Counted from the stretch's first letter, positions 37,702 to 47,423 are shown. The stretch is DNA of 64,000 nt from Gloeocapsopsis sp. IPPAS B-1203 (GCF_002749975.1 NZ_PEIG01000009.1:186001-250000), one strand, 5' to 3'. Made by a program: numbers and translations. Notes: a model not told the origin generated them from the letters alone.

Positions 37702-38049
37702 CTACCCACCACTGATTTTTGCTTTGTAACCTTGTTGAGTAAGAATTTCAATAATTTTTTGCTTGTGATCGCCTTGAATTTCAATTTCGTTGTCTTTAAC
37801 AGTTCCGCCACTACCACACTGTGATTTGAGTTGTTTTACCAAAGCTGTTAAAGTCTCTGGTGTGGATTGAAAACCACTAATCACAGTCACTGTTTTACCC
37901 TTACGTCCTTTACGCGAAGCTTGGACGCGGAGGTTTTGTTGCGCAGGCGGTAAGTTTTGAATTCCGCGTTCTAGGGCTGGAGAATTATCGCCGCCAAACT
38001 CGCGGTAAACAAAAGGATTATCAGAGGATTTACGATTTGCAGCAGCCAT
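37702..38049 (-). CDS. SUI1/eIF1-family translation factor (YciH-like)
   Basis: 115 residues. The C-terminal 80 contain the SUI1 fold: GRKGKTVTVISGFQSTPETL, LKSQCGSGGTVKDNEIEIQG and QKIIEILTQQGYKAKISGG. The N-terminus is disordered. Bacterial YciH-type SUI1 proteins bind the small ribosomal subunit near the P site and discriminate non-AUG starts or act in stress; its role in this host is inferred. It is divergent from trpB, with the shared spacer 38050-38116. Confidence 0.9.
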   Translation of the reverse strand: MAAANRKSSDNPFVYREFGGDNSPALERGIQNLPPAQQNLRVQASRKGRKGKTVTVISGFQSTPETLTALVKQLKSQCGSGGTVKDNEIEIQGDHKQKIIEILTQQGYKAKISGG

Positions 38050-38116
38050 AGTGAAAGTTGAAAGCCTGAGTTTAATTTATAATTAATTAACTGTATTCTG
38101 TTATTTTAGCCAGTCT

Positions 38117-39352
38117 GTGACTACTACTCCTTTACCTACACAATCTCAAGCTGAACAACGCCCCGACACCCTCGGACGCTTTGGGCGCTTTGGTGGTAAA
38201 TATGTTCCTGAAACGTTGATGCCTGCTTTGAGTCAATTAGAAGCAGCATATCAGCAGTATCGCAACGATCCAGAATTTATTGCTGAATTACAACAACTGC
38301 TGCGGGATTATGTAGGAAGGGCTACACCGTTGTATTTCGCAGAACGCCTCACAGCGCATTATGCTCGTCCAGATGGCACAGGCGCACAAATTTATCTAAA
38401 GCGCGAGGATTTGAATCATACCGGCGCACACAAAATCAATAATGCCCTGGCACAGGTATTACTCGCTAAACGCATGGGTAAGCAAAGGATTATTGCTGAA
38501 ACAGGTGCAGGACAACATGGTGTTGCAACAGCTACAGTCTGCGCGAGATTTGGATTAAAATGCGTCATCTACATGGGCGTTCAGGATATGGAACGTCAAA
38601 GTCTTAATGTGTTTCGGATGCGGTTAATGGGTGCGGAAGTCAGCCCTGTATCGGCGGGAACAGGAACACTTAAAGATGCAACCTCCGAAGCAATTCGCGA
38701 TTGGGTGACAAATGTTGAAAATACTCACTACATTTTAGGTTCTGTTGCAGGACCGCATCCGTATCCGATGATTGTGCGTGACTTTCATGCTGTAATTGGC
38801 ATTGAAACTCGCGCCCAGTGTTTAGAAAAGTGGGGCGGATTACCTGATATTCTTCTGGCGTGTGTCGGTGGTGGTTCTAATGCAATGGGTTTATTCCATG
38901 AGTTTGTGAATGAACCATCTGTGAGGTTGATTGGTGTTGAAGCAGCAGGGGAAGGCGTCAATACTGAAAAACACGCAGCTACACTAACTCAAGGACGTGT
39001 TGGTGTTTTACACGGGGCGATGAGTTATCTCTTACAAGACGATGATGGTCAAGTTGTAGAGGCACACTCAATTAGTGCAGGGCTAGATTATCCTGGGGTA
39101 GGACCTGAACATAGCTACTTAAAAGATCAGCAACGGGCGGAATATTACAGCGTTACTGATGAAGAAGCCTTAGCAGCATTTAAACGCACAGCGCAGCTAG
39201 AGGGAATTATACCTGCACTTGAAACCGCTCATGCGATCGCATATCTCGACACCTTATGTCCGCAACTCGAAGGTAGTCCGCGAATAGTGATTAACTGTTC
39301 AGGGCGCGGTGATAAAGACGTGCAAACTGTCGCGAAGCATCTTCAAGATTGA
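38117..39352 (+). CDS. trpB: Tryptophan synthase beta subunit
   Basis: 411 residues. [17 protein letters not shown] is the signature N-terminus, [11 protein letters not shown] holds the PLP lysine (Lys106), and [10 protein letters not shown] is the phosphate-binding loop. It makes tryptophan from indole and serine. Start is GTG 38117. No other trp gene is nearby, as is common in cyanobacteria. A GGTAATA repeat follows the stop. Confidence 0.97.
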   Translation: MTTTPLPTQSQAEQRPDTLGRFGRFGGKYVPETLMPALSQLEAAYQQYRNDPEFIAELQQLLRDYVGRATPLYFAERLTAHYARPDGTGAQIYLKREDLNHTGAHKINNALAQVLLAKRMGKQRIIAETGAGQHGVATATVCARFGLKCVIYMGVQDMERQSLNVFRMRLMGAEVSPVSAGTGTLKDATSEAIRDWVTNVENTHYILGSVAGPHPYPMIVRDFHAVIGIETRAQCLEKWGGLPDILLACVGGGSNAMGLFHEFVNEPSVRLIGVEAAGEGVNTEKHAATLTQGRVGVLHGAMSYLLQDDDGQVVEAHSISAGLDYPGVGPEHSYLKDQQRAEYYSVTDEEALAAFKRTAQLEGIIPALETAHAIAYLDTLCPQLEGSPRIVINCSGRGDKDVQTVAKHLQD

Positions 39353-39358
39353 GGTGAT

Positions 39359-39395
39359 GGGTAATAGGTAATAGGTAATAGGTAATTGGTAATAG
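39359..39395. repeat. Heptameric tandem repeat GGTAATA
   Basis: Four or five near-perfect copies of GGTAATA/GGTAATT directly after trpB. This is the cleanest example of the STRR class in the window. Confidence 0.85.
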
Positions 39396-39466
39396 CTTTT
39401 AAGAGGACATATTAATTACTCATGAGAAATTGCTTGTTTAGAGGTTATTAAACAGTAATTGCTAAA

Positions 39467-39997
39467 ATGCAAAACCATTTTTCAAGCATAGCTTTGAGCG
39501 TGCTTGTCGCGGGTGGAATTATTAGTTGTGATGCTATATCGATTGCGGAAAGAATTTTACCTGAACAAATGTCACGCACACCATCATCTCCTGCATCAAG
39601 TTCTAGTTTTGCAACTTTGGAACAATCTATCCACAAGCAAATCAATGAATATCGGCGATCGCGCAACTTACCACCATTAACTCTCAATTCTCAAATTAGT
39701 GCCCAAGCACTAGCTCATAGTCAAGCAATGGCAAGTGGTAAAGTACCTTTTAGCCATGATGGTTTCGATCAGCGGGTTCAAATCATTCGCCGTAGCATAC
39801 CATATCGTGCTGCTGCTGAAAATGTTGCATTTAACCAAGGCTATAGTAATCCAGACGTGCAAGCTGTCCAAGGTTGGATTAAAAGTGCAGGACATCGCGT
39901 TAACATCGAAGGTCATTATGATTTAACTGGTATCGGTATTAGTCGAAACTCTAAAGGCGAATATTACTTTACCCAGATTTTTATCCGCAGCCGCTAA
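39467..39997 (+). CDS. CAP/SCP-domain secreted protein
   Basis: 176 residues. A signal or lipoprotein-type N-terminus (SIALSVLVAGGIISCDAI) precedes a CAP domain: LNSQISAQALAHSQAMASG, FSHDGFDQRV, AAENVAFNQGY and WIKSAGHRVNIEG, with the catalytic-like His and Glu of the CAP tetrad. These proteins are extracellular; the function in bacteria is mostly unknown. The cysteine at residue 24 (GGIISC) is a plausible lipobox. Confidence 0.85.
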   Translation: MQNHFSSIALSVLVAGGIISCDAISIAERILPEQMSRTPSSPASSSSFATLEQSIHKQINEYRRSRNLPPLTLNSQISAQALAHSQAMASGKVPFSHDGFDQRVQIIRRSIPYRAAAENVAFNQGYSNPDVQAVQGWIKSAGHRVNIEGHYDLTGIGISRNSKGEYYFTQIFIRSR

Positions 39998-40037
39998 TAT
40001 CAAAATCAATTATTCTTAATATTTCCTGAACCTTAAT

Positions 40038-40667
40038 ATGGAATTAACCGATTTTCAAGTTTGCGATCGCGACATCAGCGATGAAATCTTAGCGGAATAC
40101 ATGAATGCGGAGGCGATCGCCGTCGATACTGAAACAATGGGTTTATTACCCTGGCGCGATCGCTTGTGTCTTGTGCAACTGTGCGATCCTCAAGGGCGCG
40201 TAACCGCAATTCGGATTGCTAAAGGACAAGAATCTGCTCTAAACTTACAAACTTTAATGGAAGCAAGTAGCATTCTGAAAGTTTTTCACTTTGCACGGTT
40301 TGATATTGCTACTTTAAGTTATCATCTTGATATTCAGGTATCGCCCCTCTTTTGTACTAAAATTGCTAGTAAACTAGCCCGTACTTATACAAATCGACAC
40401 GGACTAAAAGACTTAATCCAAGAACTAGAGCAAGTTGAACTCGATAAAAGCGCCCAAAGTTCTGATTGGGGAAACGCTGCTTCATTAAGCGAACAACAAC
40501 TCCGCTACGCAGCCAACGATGTCCGCTATTTACTTTCTGCACAACAGAAACTCATTACAATGCTTGAGCGCGAAGACAGATTAGAGTTAGCACAAGCCTG
40601 TTTTGAGTGTTTGCCAACAATTGTCACGCTTGACTTACTACAATTCAAAGATATTTTTGAACACTAG
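40038..40667 (+). CDS. Ribonuclease D-like 3'-5' exonuclease
   Basis: 209 residues with the DEDDy exonuclease motifs: VDTETMGL (Asp-Glu), FHFARFDIATL (Asp) and YAANDVRYLL (Tyr-x3-Asp). It lacks the HRDC domain of full-length RNase D, like other short cyanobacterial forms. It probably trims RNA or tRNA ends. 40 bp after the CAP gene, so may share a transcript. Confidence 0.88.
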   Translation: MELTDFQVCDRDISDEILAEYMNAEAIAVDTETMGLLPWRDRLCLVQLCDPQGRVTAIRIAKGQESALNLQTLMEASSILKVFHFARFDIATLSYHLDIQVSPLFCTKIASKLARTYTNRHGLKDLIQELEQVELDKSAQSSDWGNAASLSEQQLRYAANDVRYLLSAQQKLITMLEREDRLELAQACFECLPTIVTLDLLQFKDIFEH

Positions 40668-41106
40668 TTCAGTAGGTGAGTAGCGGGTAATGGGTAATAG
40701 AGAGTTATGAATGTTGAGTGTTGAGTTATGAGTTAAGAAAACTCAAAGTTCAAAATTGTAATGCCTCCGGCACCTTTGTTCGCGAACAATTCAAAACGTG
40801 CTAAGGCACCGCTACGCTAACAAAACTCAAAACTTAAAACTATTAAGCAGTTACCAGCTCTTGAGTTATGTTTATTTTTACCCACTTACCTAAATAAAAG
40901 GAACCTTTTTAAGTTTTCTCAATCATTTGATAAAAATCGTTAACTTTGCTGTAATTAGCGAAGTTAATTGATACTCTAAGCGTGCAAAAACTTCTTATGG
41001 TAGAATTCAATGAGCAAACTTCTACTGACTTTCCTCTAATACGGTTCTAAGTTTACGACTATCTCAACTACTGCTGAACCTACTCAACAATCTGACGAAG
41101 TTCCGA
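40668..41106. other. Intergenic stretch with degenerate repeats, no gene
   Basis: Between 40676 and 40850 there are tandem degenerate repeats (GTTGAGTGTTGAG, TTGAGTTATGAG) and a segment similar to that at 8337-8412, with TTCAAAAC near AGGCACCGC. The rest to 41106 has no recognisable feature. No frame of interest. Confidence 0.55.
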
Positions 41107-42060
41107 TTAATCTTGCTGCGAACTAGCTGGTTTTTGCACTGTAGCACTCGTTTGACCCCAGCCTAAACTGCGAAAATAAATGCTACCAACCGTCAATAAA
41201 AATGCGATGTACGCTACAGCTTGCACCAAAAATAGGTTTTGTCGATAGCCAAATAAAGCTTTGAGAATAATTCCAGGAAAGCGATTGTCAGGCAAAATCT
41301 GTGAAGTATCCCACACTCTTGGTCCTAAAATACAAGAAGGATTTCTGACAAACTGTTCGTGATAGAAACACAACGACTCTGAGGCAGGATTTATACTTGC
41401 AAGGGCAGCAACAGCAGCATCAAAATGCTTTAATGCAGATACCACTAAACCTGCAACAATTAACAGTAATAAAACCCCCATCACTTGAAAAAAGCGGCGG
41501 ATATTAAACTTGACACCCCATTTAAATAGCATCACGCCAATCAAAACAGCACCAACTAAGCCGAATACTGCACCCAAAGCAGGGAATAAACCTTGTTGAA
41601 AATTAGCAGCAATAAAAATAACTGTTTCAAAGCCCTCACGAAGCACTGCAATAAAAATTAAGCTAAAAACTCCCCAACCCGCAGCTTGGTTGTGTTGCAA
41701 AGTGTCAGTTAGTGTCCCTTCAATATCTGCTTTGAGATGCTTCGCCTGCTGTGTCATCCAAATTAGCATCCAACTTAGCATGACAATTGCGATCGCGCTA
41801 AATACCCCTTCCATGAGGGGTTTAATGACAGGCGTATATTCAGGATTTGCGTTACTAATAACAGGAATAATCCAACTAAACAGCAAACCTACCAACGCAC
41901 TCGCACCAATTCCCGCCCCCACGCCTGCATAAACCCAAGAATTCAATTGACTTTGCTGTGCTTTTTTGAGACACGCTAAGACAATTCCTACAACTAAAGC
42001 AGCTTCAACGCCTTCGCGCAGGGTAATCACAAAAGTTGGTAACGCAGCACTAATACTCAT
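41107..42060 (-). CDS. FTR1-family iron permease
   Basis: 317 residues with about seven membrane helices. The two iron-binding R-E-G-x-E motifs of the FTR1/EfeU family are present: TLREGVEAALVVG (near residue 15) and VLREGFETVIF (near 140). It imports iron across the plasma membrane, typically in concert with an oxidase. The upstream ferritin-like gene is 9 bp away, so both are in one operon. The divergent imelysin and haem-protein genes suggest a shared function. The C-terminal 25 residues are Ser/Gln-rich. Confidence 0.92.
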   Translation of the reverse strand: MSISAALPTFVITLREGVEAALVVGIVLACLKKAQQSQLNSWVYAGVGAGIGASALVGLLFSWIIPVISNANPEYTPVIKPLMEGVFSAIAIVMLSWMLIWMTQQAKHLKADIEGTLTDTLQHNQAAGWGVFSLIFIAVLREGFETVIFIAANFQQGLFPALGAVFGLVGAVLIGVMLFKWGVKFNIRRFFQVMGVLLLLIVAGLVVSALKHFDAAVAALASINPASESLCFYHEQFVRNPSCILGPRVWDTSQILPDNRFPGIILKALFGYRQNLFLVQAVAYIAFLLTVGSIYFRSLGWGQTSATVQKPASSQQD

Positions 42061-42069
42061 AAACGTTTT

Positions 42070-42516
42070 TTAGACAGCACTACCACTAAAGTCGCGCAAC
42101 ATCTTTTTAATTTCAATGTTGTGTAATTCTTCTTGTCCGATCATAGTGCGGGCAAATTCTTCTAAATAGATACTTGCATCGTTCACTGTTTCTAGAAGAC
42201 TTTTATATAATTCCAAAGCTTTTTTTTCGTGATTCAAGCTTTCTTCTAAAATATCTCGCACCGTGTGCGTGTAAGTTTCTTCCATTGGCGCAATCCGCAA
42301 ACTGGGGTGTCCTTCCAAGCCAGTCAGAATTTCCCCAACTTGTTGGGCGTGGAGTAGCGATTCGTTTGCTTGTGCTTTAAAAAAATCTACGATCGGAATT
42401 CGATTTGGTCCTGTAACCATGAGTGAATAGTGTGTATAACGCACTACACCCGCAAGTTCAAACTCCATAATGGTGTTTAGCAAGTGAATCGTTTTTTCTT
42501 GGTCAAGTTCTTTCAT
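42070..42516 (-). CDS. Ferritin-like (bacterioferritin-type) protein
   Basis: 148 residues, four-helix bundle. Diiron ligands appear in order: Glu in IMEFELAGVVRYTHY, then ANESLLHAQQVGE (E-x-x-H), then LEESLNHEKKALELY and GQEELHNIEIKKML (E-x-x-H). It could oxidise and store iron or have a small-molecule-redox role. First gene of the minus-strand pair; ATG 42516. Confidence 0.87.
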   Translation of the reverse strand: MKELDQEKTIHLLNTIMEFELAGVVRYTHYSLMVTGPNRIPIVDFFKAQANESLLHAQQVGEILTGLEGHPSLRIAPMEETYTHTVRDILEESLNHEKKALELYKSLLETVNDASIYLEEFARTMIGQEELHNIEIKKMLRDFSGSAV

Positions 42517-42705
42517 AAGTATTTTAAGTATGTATTGTTCTGAACGCGCTATTTTCTAGATTAGCGCTGTTGGTGTAACTTGTTTATTTTGCAAAACTTT
42601 CTCATTCTATCCTAAAAAATCTCAAGATTTACTTAAAACAAAAAGCAAGTAAGTCGATCAATAATGAGTGTTAGTTGATTTTTACTTGCAATAAACAGGT
42701 GAACA
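42517..42705. promoter_or_regulatory. Divergent promoter region of the iron locus
   Basis: 189 bp between the ferritin-like gene and the imelysin gene, so it drives both arms. I find no convincing Fur box; the closest is a degenerate GATAGAATGAGAAA on the minus strand near 42600-42617. Iron control is therefore inferred from gene content, not shown by the sequence. Confidence 0.45.
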
Positions 42706-43836
42706 ATGCGTTTTCATTTGCAGCAAAGGACGTGGGTAGCAGTCTTCGCAGGGATACTCTTGAGTGCGAGTGCTTGTCAAAATCAAACTTCAACAATAGC
42801 AAATACAAACTCCTCGAATACGACTTCAGCAGCGAGTGCTAGTAAATTTAGCGATCGCCAGATTGTCAGTGACTTTGCCGATCAAGTTGTGATTCCTACT
42901 AATCAGTTATTTGCTCAAAAAGCAGCACAACTATCAAAAGCAATTGACACTTTTGTGCAAGATCCCAACGAGCAAACGCTTGCAGCAGCACGGAATGCTT
43001 GGCGCGATGCGCGATCGCCCTGGGAACAGAGTGAAAGCTTTACCTTTGGACCAGCAGATTCTTTAGGATATGATGCAGCCTTAGATTCGTGGCCAGTCAA
43101 TGAAACCGACTTAACGGCTGTACTGCAAAGTAATGACCCTTTGACTGTAGAAACAATTCAAAAGCGCCAAGATACAGAAAAAGGATTTCATGCGATCGAG
43201 TTTTTGCTCTTTGGTACAGAGAACAACAAACAAGTTAGTGATTTCAACCAACGAGAACTCGAATACTTACAAGCTTTAGGTAAAGACTTTAGCCGTGTGG
43301 CGAATGAACTAGTTGCTAGTTGGACAACAGGAGTGGAGGGTCAACCTGCGTACCGAGAAGTACTTGCTACTGCGGGTGAAAGTAGTAATAGCAACTATCC
43401 AACATTACCTTCTGGAGCAGCAGAAATTGTTCAAGGAACAATCGACAGCCTAGATGAAGTTGCTAATGAGAAGATCGGTGAACCATTAGCGCAAAAAGAC
43501 ACTAAATTACTCGAAAGTCGATTTAGCTTTCATACTCTTGAAGACTTAAAAAGCAACGTCAAAGGTGCAGAGAACGTTTATTTAGGTCGTTTCCCAGATG
43601 CTAATACCGATGGAAAAGGAATTAGTGATTTTATTGCCCAAGTTAATCCTGATTTAGATGCCAGAATTAAAAGTCAATTTCAGACATCAATGGCAGCATT
43701 AGAGAAAATTCCTGCACCTTTAGAAACTGCAATGGCTAATCCGCAAGCAGTACCACAAATTCAAGCCGCACAAACTGCAATTGATAGTCTTCAACAAACC
43801 ATGAGACAGGAAGTTTTGCCCTTGGTACAGAACTAA
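42706..43836 (+). CDS. Imelysin-family iron-associated protein
   Basis: 376 residues. The exported N-terminus ends at SASACQNQ, so it may be a lipoprotein anchored through cysteine near residue 24, although the lipobox is weak. The imelysin (M75) G-x-H-x-x-E motif is present as GFHAIEFLLFG, preceded by WEQSESFTFGPADSLGYD. Imelysins bind iron or haem-related ligands in the periplasm and resemble the EfeO core. The protein ends with LVQN, and the di-haem gene follows after 11 bp. Confidence 0.9.
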   Translation: MRFHLQQRTWVAVFAGILLSASACQNQTSTIANTNSSNTTSAASASKFSDRQIVSDFADQVVIPTNQLFAQKAAQLSKAIDTFVQDPNEQTLAAARNAWRDARSPWEQSESFTFGPADSLGYDAALDSWPVNETDLTAVLQSNDPLTVETIQKRQDTEKGFHAIEFLLFGTENNKQVSDFNQRELEYLQALGKDFSRVANELVASWTTGVEGQPAYREVLATAGESSNSNYPTLPSGAAEIVQGTIDSLDEVANEKIGEPLAQKDTKLLESRFSFHTLEDLKSNVKGAENVYLGRFPDANTDGKGISDFIAQVNPDLDARIKSQFQTSMAALEKIPAPLETAMANPQAVPQIQAAQTAIDSLQQTMRQEVLPLVQN

Positions 43837-43847
43837 GCTGTAACAGT

Positions 43848-45257
43848 ATGAACTCCTCAGTGCATATTCACAGAAAACAACTAAAATTTTTGATAATTTT
43901 TGCTGTAGCGATCGCCGCAGGAATTGCTTTATCGATTTTCTGGGGTCAAAATTGGTCTTTACCGCGATCGCCAATGGCGGGAGGCGCAACAACAGTCATC
44001 AATCGCACTTCCCGTGGTTTTGAACAGCCAGCACCAAATTTAAGTGAAGCTGAATTACAAGATCATTTAGAAGGCGATCGAGCATTTGAAGCTGTTTTTG
44101 TCACACCGCCAGCGCCTGTTAATTCAGGATTAGGACCATTATTTAACAATGCTTCTTGTGCAGGTTGTCACATCCGTGATGGAAGAGGAATGCCTGTGAA
44201 AGGACAAATGCTTGTCCGAGTCAGTTTACCACCAGGATACCCTACAACTAGTGAAGAACAAGAGGTTATCTTTGAATCGCATCCTGAAGCATCAGTGACT
44301 TTAGGAAATGCACCACCTGTTCCAGGAATTGGTACGCAAATTCAGGATCAAGCTGTTTATGGTTATCAACCCGAAGCAGAAGTAGAAATTTCTTGGCAAA
44401 AGTCTTTTGGTAACTATGCAGATGGAACAACCTACGAACTGCGATCGCCTGTTGCTCGAATCACACTTCCTAACGGGAAACCTTTACCACCAGAAGTTTT
44501 AACCTCGCTGCGGATTCCTACACCAATATTTGGTCGCGGTTTACTCGAAGCGATCGTGGACGAAACCATCTTAGCTTTAGCTGATCCAGAAGATAGCAAT
44601 AAAGATGGCATTTCTGGTCGTCCGAACATGGTATGGGATACAACTGCCCAAAAAGTAGTGTTAGGTCGTTTTGGGCATAAAGCTAATATTCCTGACCTCT
44701 TACAGCAATCTGCTTCTGCTTATGTCAATGATATGGGTGTGACTAATCCTTTATTTCCTGAAAAAGATGGCTCTAGTGATATTGACGATCGCACTCTCAA
44801 TACAGCAACCTTTTATACGCAAACGCTAGCTGTTCCTGCTCGCACAATGGTAGACGATCCGATAGTCAAGCAGGGTGAAAAATTATTTAATCAAGCCAAT
44901 TGTGCTGCGTGTCATGTGGCAGAATTACGTACTGCAAACTATGAAATTCCTGCTTTAGCACATCAAACAATCTACCCTTATAGCGATTTGTTATTACACG
45001 ACATGGGAGCAGAATTAGCCGACCGTAGACCAGACTTTGCTGCAACCGGAACAGAATGGCGCACACCACCACTATGGGGTTTAGGCTTGACTCAAACTGC
45101 ATTACCTTATTCTGGCTATCTTCATGATGGTCGGGCGCGGACATTAGCAGAAGCTATTTTATGGCATGGAGGAGAAGCAGCACAATCAAAAGAGATGTTT
45201 AAAAAGATGCCTCAAAGCGATCGCGATGCTTTAATTCGATTCTTAAATTCTCTGTAA
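43848..45257 (+). CDS. Di-haem DUF1111 (thiol oxidoreductase-like) cytochrome
   Basis: 469 residues with an N-terminal membrane anchor (IIFAVAIAAGIALSIFWG). Two c-type haem sites are present: C104-A-G-C-H108 in NNASCAGCHIRDGRG and C352-A-A-C-H356 in FNQANCAACHVAEL. It also has VGTQ/TYELRSP-like family segments such as WDTTAQKVVLGRFGHKAN. The family resembles di-haem peroxidases (MauG/CcpA like) and is regularly linked to imelysins. It may oxidise ferrous iron or pass electrons in the periplasm (inference). Stop at 45257 is 18 bp from the dnaB stop, in convergent orientation. Confidence 0.87.
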   Translation: MNSSVHIHRKQLKFLIIFAVAIAAGIALSIFWGQNWSLPRSPMAGGATTVINRTSRGFEQPAPNLSEAELQDHLEGDRAFEAVFVTPPAPVNSGLGPLFNNASCAGCHIRDGRGMPVKGQMLVRVSLPPGYPTTSEEQEVIFESHPEASVTLGNAPPVPGIGTQIQDQAVYGYQPEAEVEISWQKSFGNYADGTTYELRSPVARITLPNGKPLPPEVLTSLRIPTPIFGRGLLEAIVDETILALADPEDSNKDGISGRPNMVWDTTAQKVVLGRFGHKANIPDLLQQSASAYVNDMGVTNPLFPEKDGSSDIDDRTLNTATFYTQTLAVPARTMVDDPIVKQGEKLFNQANCAACHVAELRTANYEIPALAHQTIYPYSDLLLHDMGAELADRRPDFAATGTEWRTPPLWGLGLTQTALPYSGYLHDGRARTLAEAILWHGGEAAQSKEMFKKMPQSDRDALIRFLNSL

Positions 45258-45275
45258 CTCACAAAAACTTCAACA

Positions 45276-46631
45276 TCAGTAACTTGGAGGCTTAGCTAAA
45301 TTCTTAAACTTAGTATATTGCGGATCGAATAATAGCTTTACCGTACCTGTAGGACCATTGCGGTGCTTCGCTGCAATAATTTCCGCAATACCGCGATCGG
45401 GAGTATCGTTATTGTAATAATCGTCGCGATAAATCATTAAAACTAAATCTGAATCTTGCTCTAGTGAACCTGATTCGCGTAAATCGGATAGTAGAGGTCG
45501 TTTGTTTGTTCGCGCTTCAACTTGACGACTCAACTGAGATAAAGCAATGATGGGAACCTTTAATTCTCTTGCTAAACCTTTAAGCGATCGCGTAATTCGC
45601 GATAATTCTTGAACGCGGTTATCACTACTACTGCCTTCCATGAGCTGTAAGTAATCAATTAAAATCAGCGCTAACTCTGTACCCTTCTCAGCTTGTAGGC
45701 GTCGTGCTTGCGATCGCATTTCCATCACCGTCATATTTGCGGTGTCGTCAATATAAATTGGTAATTCCGATAAATTTCCAAATGCGCGGCTTAGTTGTTC
45801 CCACTCGTTTTGGCTAATGCGTCCAGCCCGCATCCGATGACTTTCGATTCCTGCTTCACTTGCCAAAAGACGTTGCACCAATTGCTCTTTAGACATTTCT
45901 AAGCTAAAAACCGCAACTGATTGTTCATAACGAGCAGCAATATTTTTAGCAATATTCAATGCTAAAGCAGTTTTTCCCATTGCTGGGCGTCCTGCCAAAA
46001 TTACCAAGTCAGAACGCTGGAAACCACCTGTAAGAGCATCCAGATCGTAAAAATCGCACAATATTCCTGGTAGAGTTTGCCCCTGATCGCGACTTTCAAG
46101 TTCCTGAAAAGTATCAATGAGCGTATCCGAAATCGAGACAAGACCTTGTTGCGGGCGTTCTTGCGTGATGCTGAAAACTTTTTGCTCAGCGCTGTCTAAA
46201 ACTGTTGCCAACTCCACATCAGTTTGATAGCCTAGCTGGACAATTTCATTACCCGATTCGATCAACTTGCGCCGCAAGTATTTATCCATCACTAGCATTG
46301 CTAGCACGTCAATATTGACTGCTGATACAGTACGATCTACAAGTTGAGTTAATTTACTTCTCCCACCGATACGTGCAAGTAAATCGCGATCTGCTAACCA
46401 CGCTGAAACACTTAAAAGATCCGTTGGTTTACCCTGATTGTGGAGTTTCAAGGCAGCTTCGTAAATTTCTCTGTGGGCGTTGATATAAAAAGCATCTTTA
46501 ATCAAGCGATCGCTCACACGGCTAATCGCTTCAGGATCGAGTAGAATACCTCCTAGAATGGCTTCTTCTGCATCAACATTCTGTGGAGGTAAGCCACCTA
46601 TATTATCTTGAAAACTCAGTTGTTGAGTCAT
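45276..46631 (-). CDS. dnaB: Replicative DNA helicase DnaB
   Basis: 451 residues. LPPQNVDAEEAILGGILLDP is the N-terminal signature. Walker A is GRPAMGKTALALN; the RecA-like core has FSLEMSKEQLVQRLL, LILIDYLQLM and SQLSRQVEARTNKRPLLSDL. No intein interrupts the gene, although cyanobacterial dnaB genes often have one. It unwinds DNA at the fork. rplI lies upstream at 46965 on the same strand, the typical rplI-dnaB pair, but with a 333-bp spacer. Confidence 0.97.
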   Translation of the reverse strand: MTQQLSFQDNIGGLPPQNVDAEEAILGGILLDPEAISRVSDRLIKDAFYINAHREIYEAALKLHNQGKPTDLLSVSAWLADRDLLARIGGRSKLTQLVDRTVSAVNIDVLAMLVMDKYLRRKLIESGNEIVQLGYQTDVELATVLDSAEQKVFSITQERPQQGLVSISDTLIDTFQELESRDQGQTLPGILCDFYDLDALTGGFQRSDLVILAGRPAMGKTALALNIAKNIAARYEQSVAVFSLEMSKEQLVQRLLASEAGIESHRMRAGRISQNEWEQLSRAFGNLSELPIYIDDTANMTVMEMRSQARRLQAEKGTELALILIDYLQLMEGSSSDNRVQELSRITRSLKGLARELKVPIIALSQLSRQVEARTNKRPLLSDLRESGSLEQDSDLVLMIYRDDYYNNDTPDRGIAEIIAAKHRNGPTGTVKLLFDPQYTKFKNLAKPPSY

Positions 46632-46964
46632 ATAGCAGTCAGAGGTCAGAGGTCAGAGGTTAGGGTTACGAGGAGGACAAATTTAAGGCAAGAAATTAGA
46701 TACTGTATCTATTATCTATCTTTCCGCTTTCTATTATTGCCCTGGCTATGATTACACACCACATCTTTTAAGCCTAGTGACTCCCTTCGCGGCTGTAAAA
46801 ACGAAGTCCACGGAGGTGGACTAATACCCTTTCAAGTTTAGATTGAATACAATTAAGCAGAGGTGCTTCAAGTGCAGGGGAGAAATTTTTTGTTCTCATT
46901 TAAGGATGCGAATCGTGCAGACCTGCGGTTCAAAAATCACCCTGACCTCTGACCCATGACTTCT
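46632..46964. other. Spacer between rplI and dnaB with repeats
   Basis: Contains a GGTCAGA tandem (46639-46660), the AGTCCAC palindrome (46805-46822) and another GACCTCTGACCC-like repeat near 46950. No gene found. It widens the usual short rplI-dnaB distance, so repeats have probably accumulated there. Confidence 0.6.
46805..46822. repeat. Dispersed palindrome AGTCCAC-GGAG-GTGGACT
   Basis: 7-bp perfect stem with a 4-nt loop, same sequence as at 27781-27798 and one base different in the loop from 30840. Confidence 0.75.
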
Positions 46965-47423
46965 TCATTCTGGTACGACCTGAATTTGGACTTCTGCTGT
47001 TACCTCTGGATGCAGCTTAATTTCAGCGGTGTAAGTTCCTGTTTGGCTAATGTCAGGTAAGGTAATTCCACGCCGATCTACCTCTTGACCAATGGCTTCT
47101 TGAACTAACGCTGCGACTTCGGGAGCAGTTACAGTACCAAAGATTGCATCTTTTTCGCCAACTTGCTTAGCAATAGTCAATTGCCCAACTTTGTCTAATG
47201 CTGCTTTTTGGGCTAAAGCTTGTTGCTTTAATTCTTCTTGACGTTGACGTTCTTTTTCACGCTTGCGTTCAGCTTGCTTGAGAATACCTGGAGTCGCCTG
47301 CACCGCTAAATTTTGGGGCAGCAAATAATTGCGAGCGTAGCCTGGTGCAACTTCAACTAAGTCTCCAGATCGTCCTAACTTACTAATATCCTGATTGAGA
47401 ACTAATTGCACGCGTTTTGCCAT
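46965..47423 (-). CDS. rplI: 50S ribosomal protein L9
   Basis: 152 residues. [20 protein letters not shown] and [20 protein letters not shown] are the L9 N-domain signature; the long connecting helix ([20 protein letters not shown]) joins the C-domain with [11 protein letters not shown]-like [16 protein letters not shown]. Usual length. It upstream-partners dnaB. Confidence 0.97.
   Translation of the reverse strand: MAKRVQLVLNQDISKLGRSGDLVEVAPGYARNYLLPQNLAVQATPGILKQAERKREKERQRQEELKQQALAQKAALDKVGQLTIAKQVGEKDAIFGTVTAPEVAALVQEAIGQEVDRRGITLPDISQTGTYTAEIKLHPEVTAEVQIQVVPE

Noticed and set aside
45276-46631. Possible intein in dnaB
   Set aside because: The protein is 451 residues with all motifs contiguous, so no intein is present.
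27780-46822. CRISPR-like repeat reading of the AGTCCAC palindromes
   Set aside because: Copies are kilobases apart with no regular spacers; no cas genes in the window.
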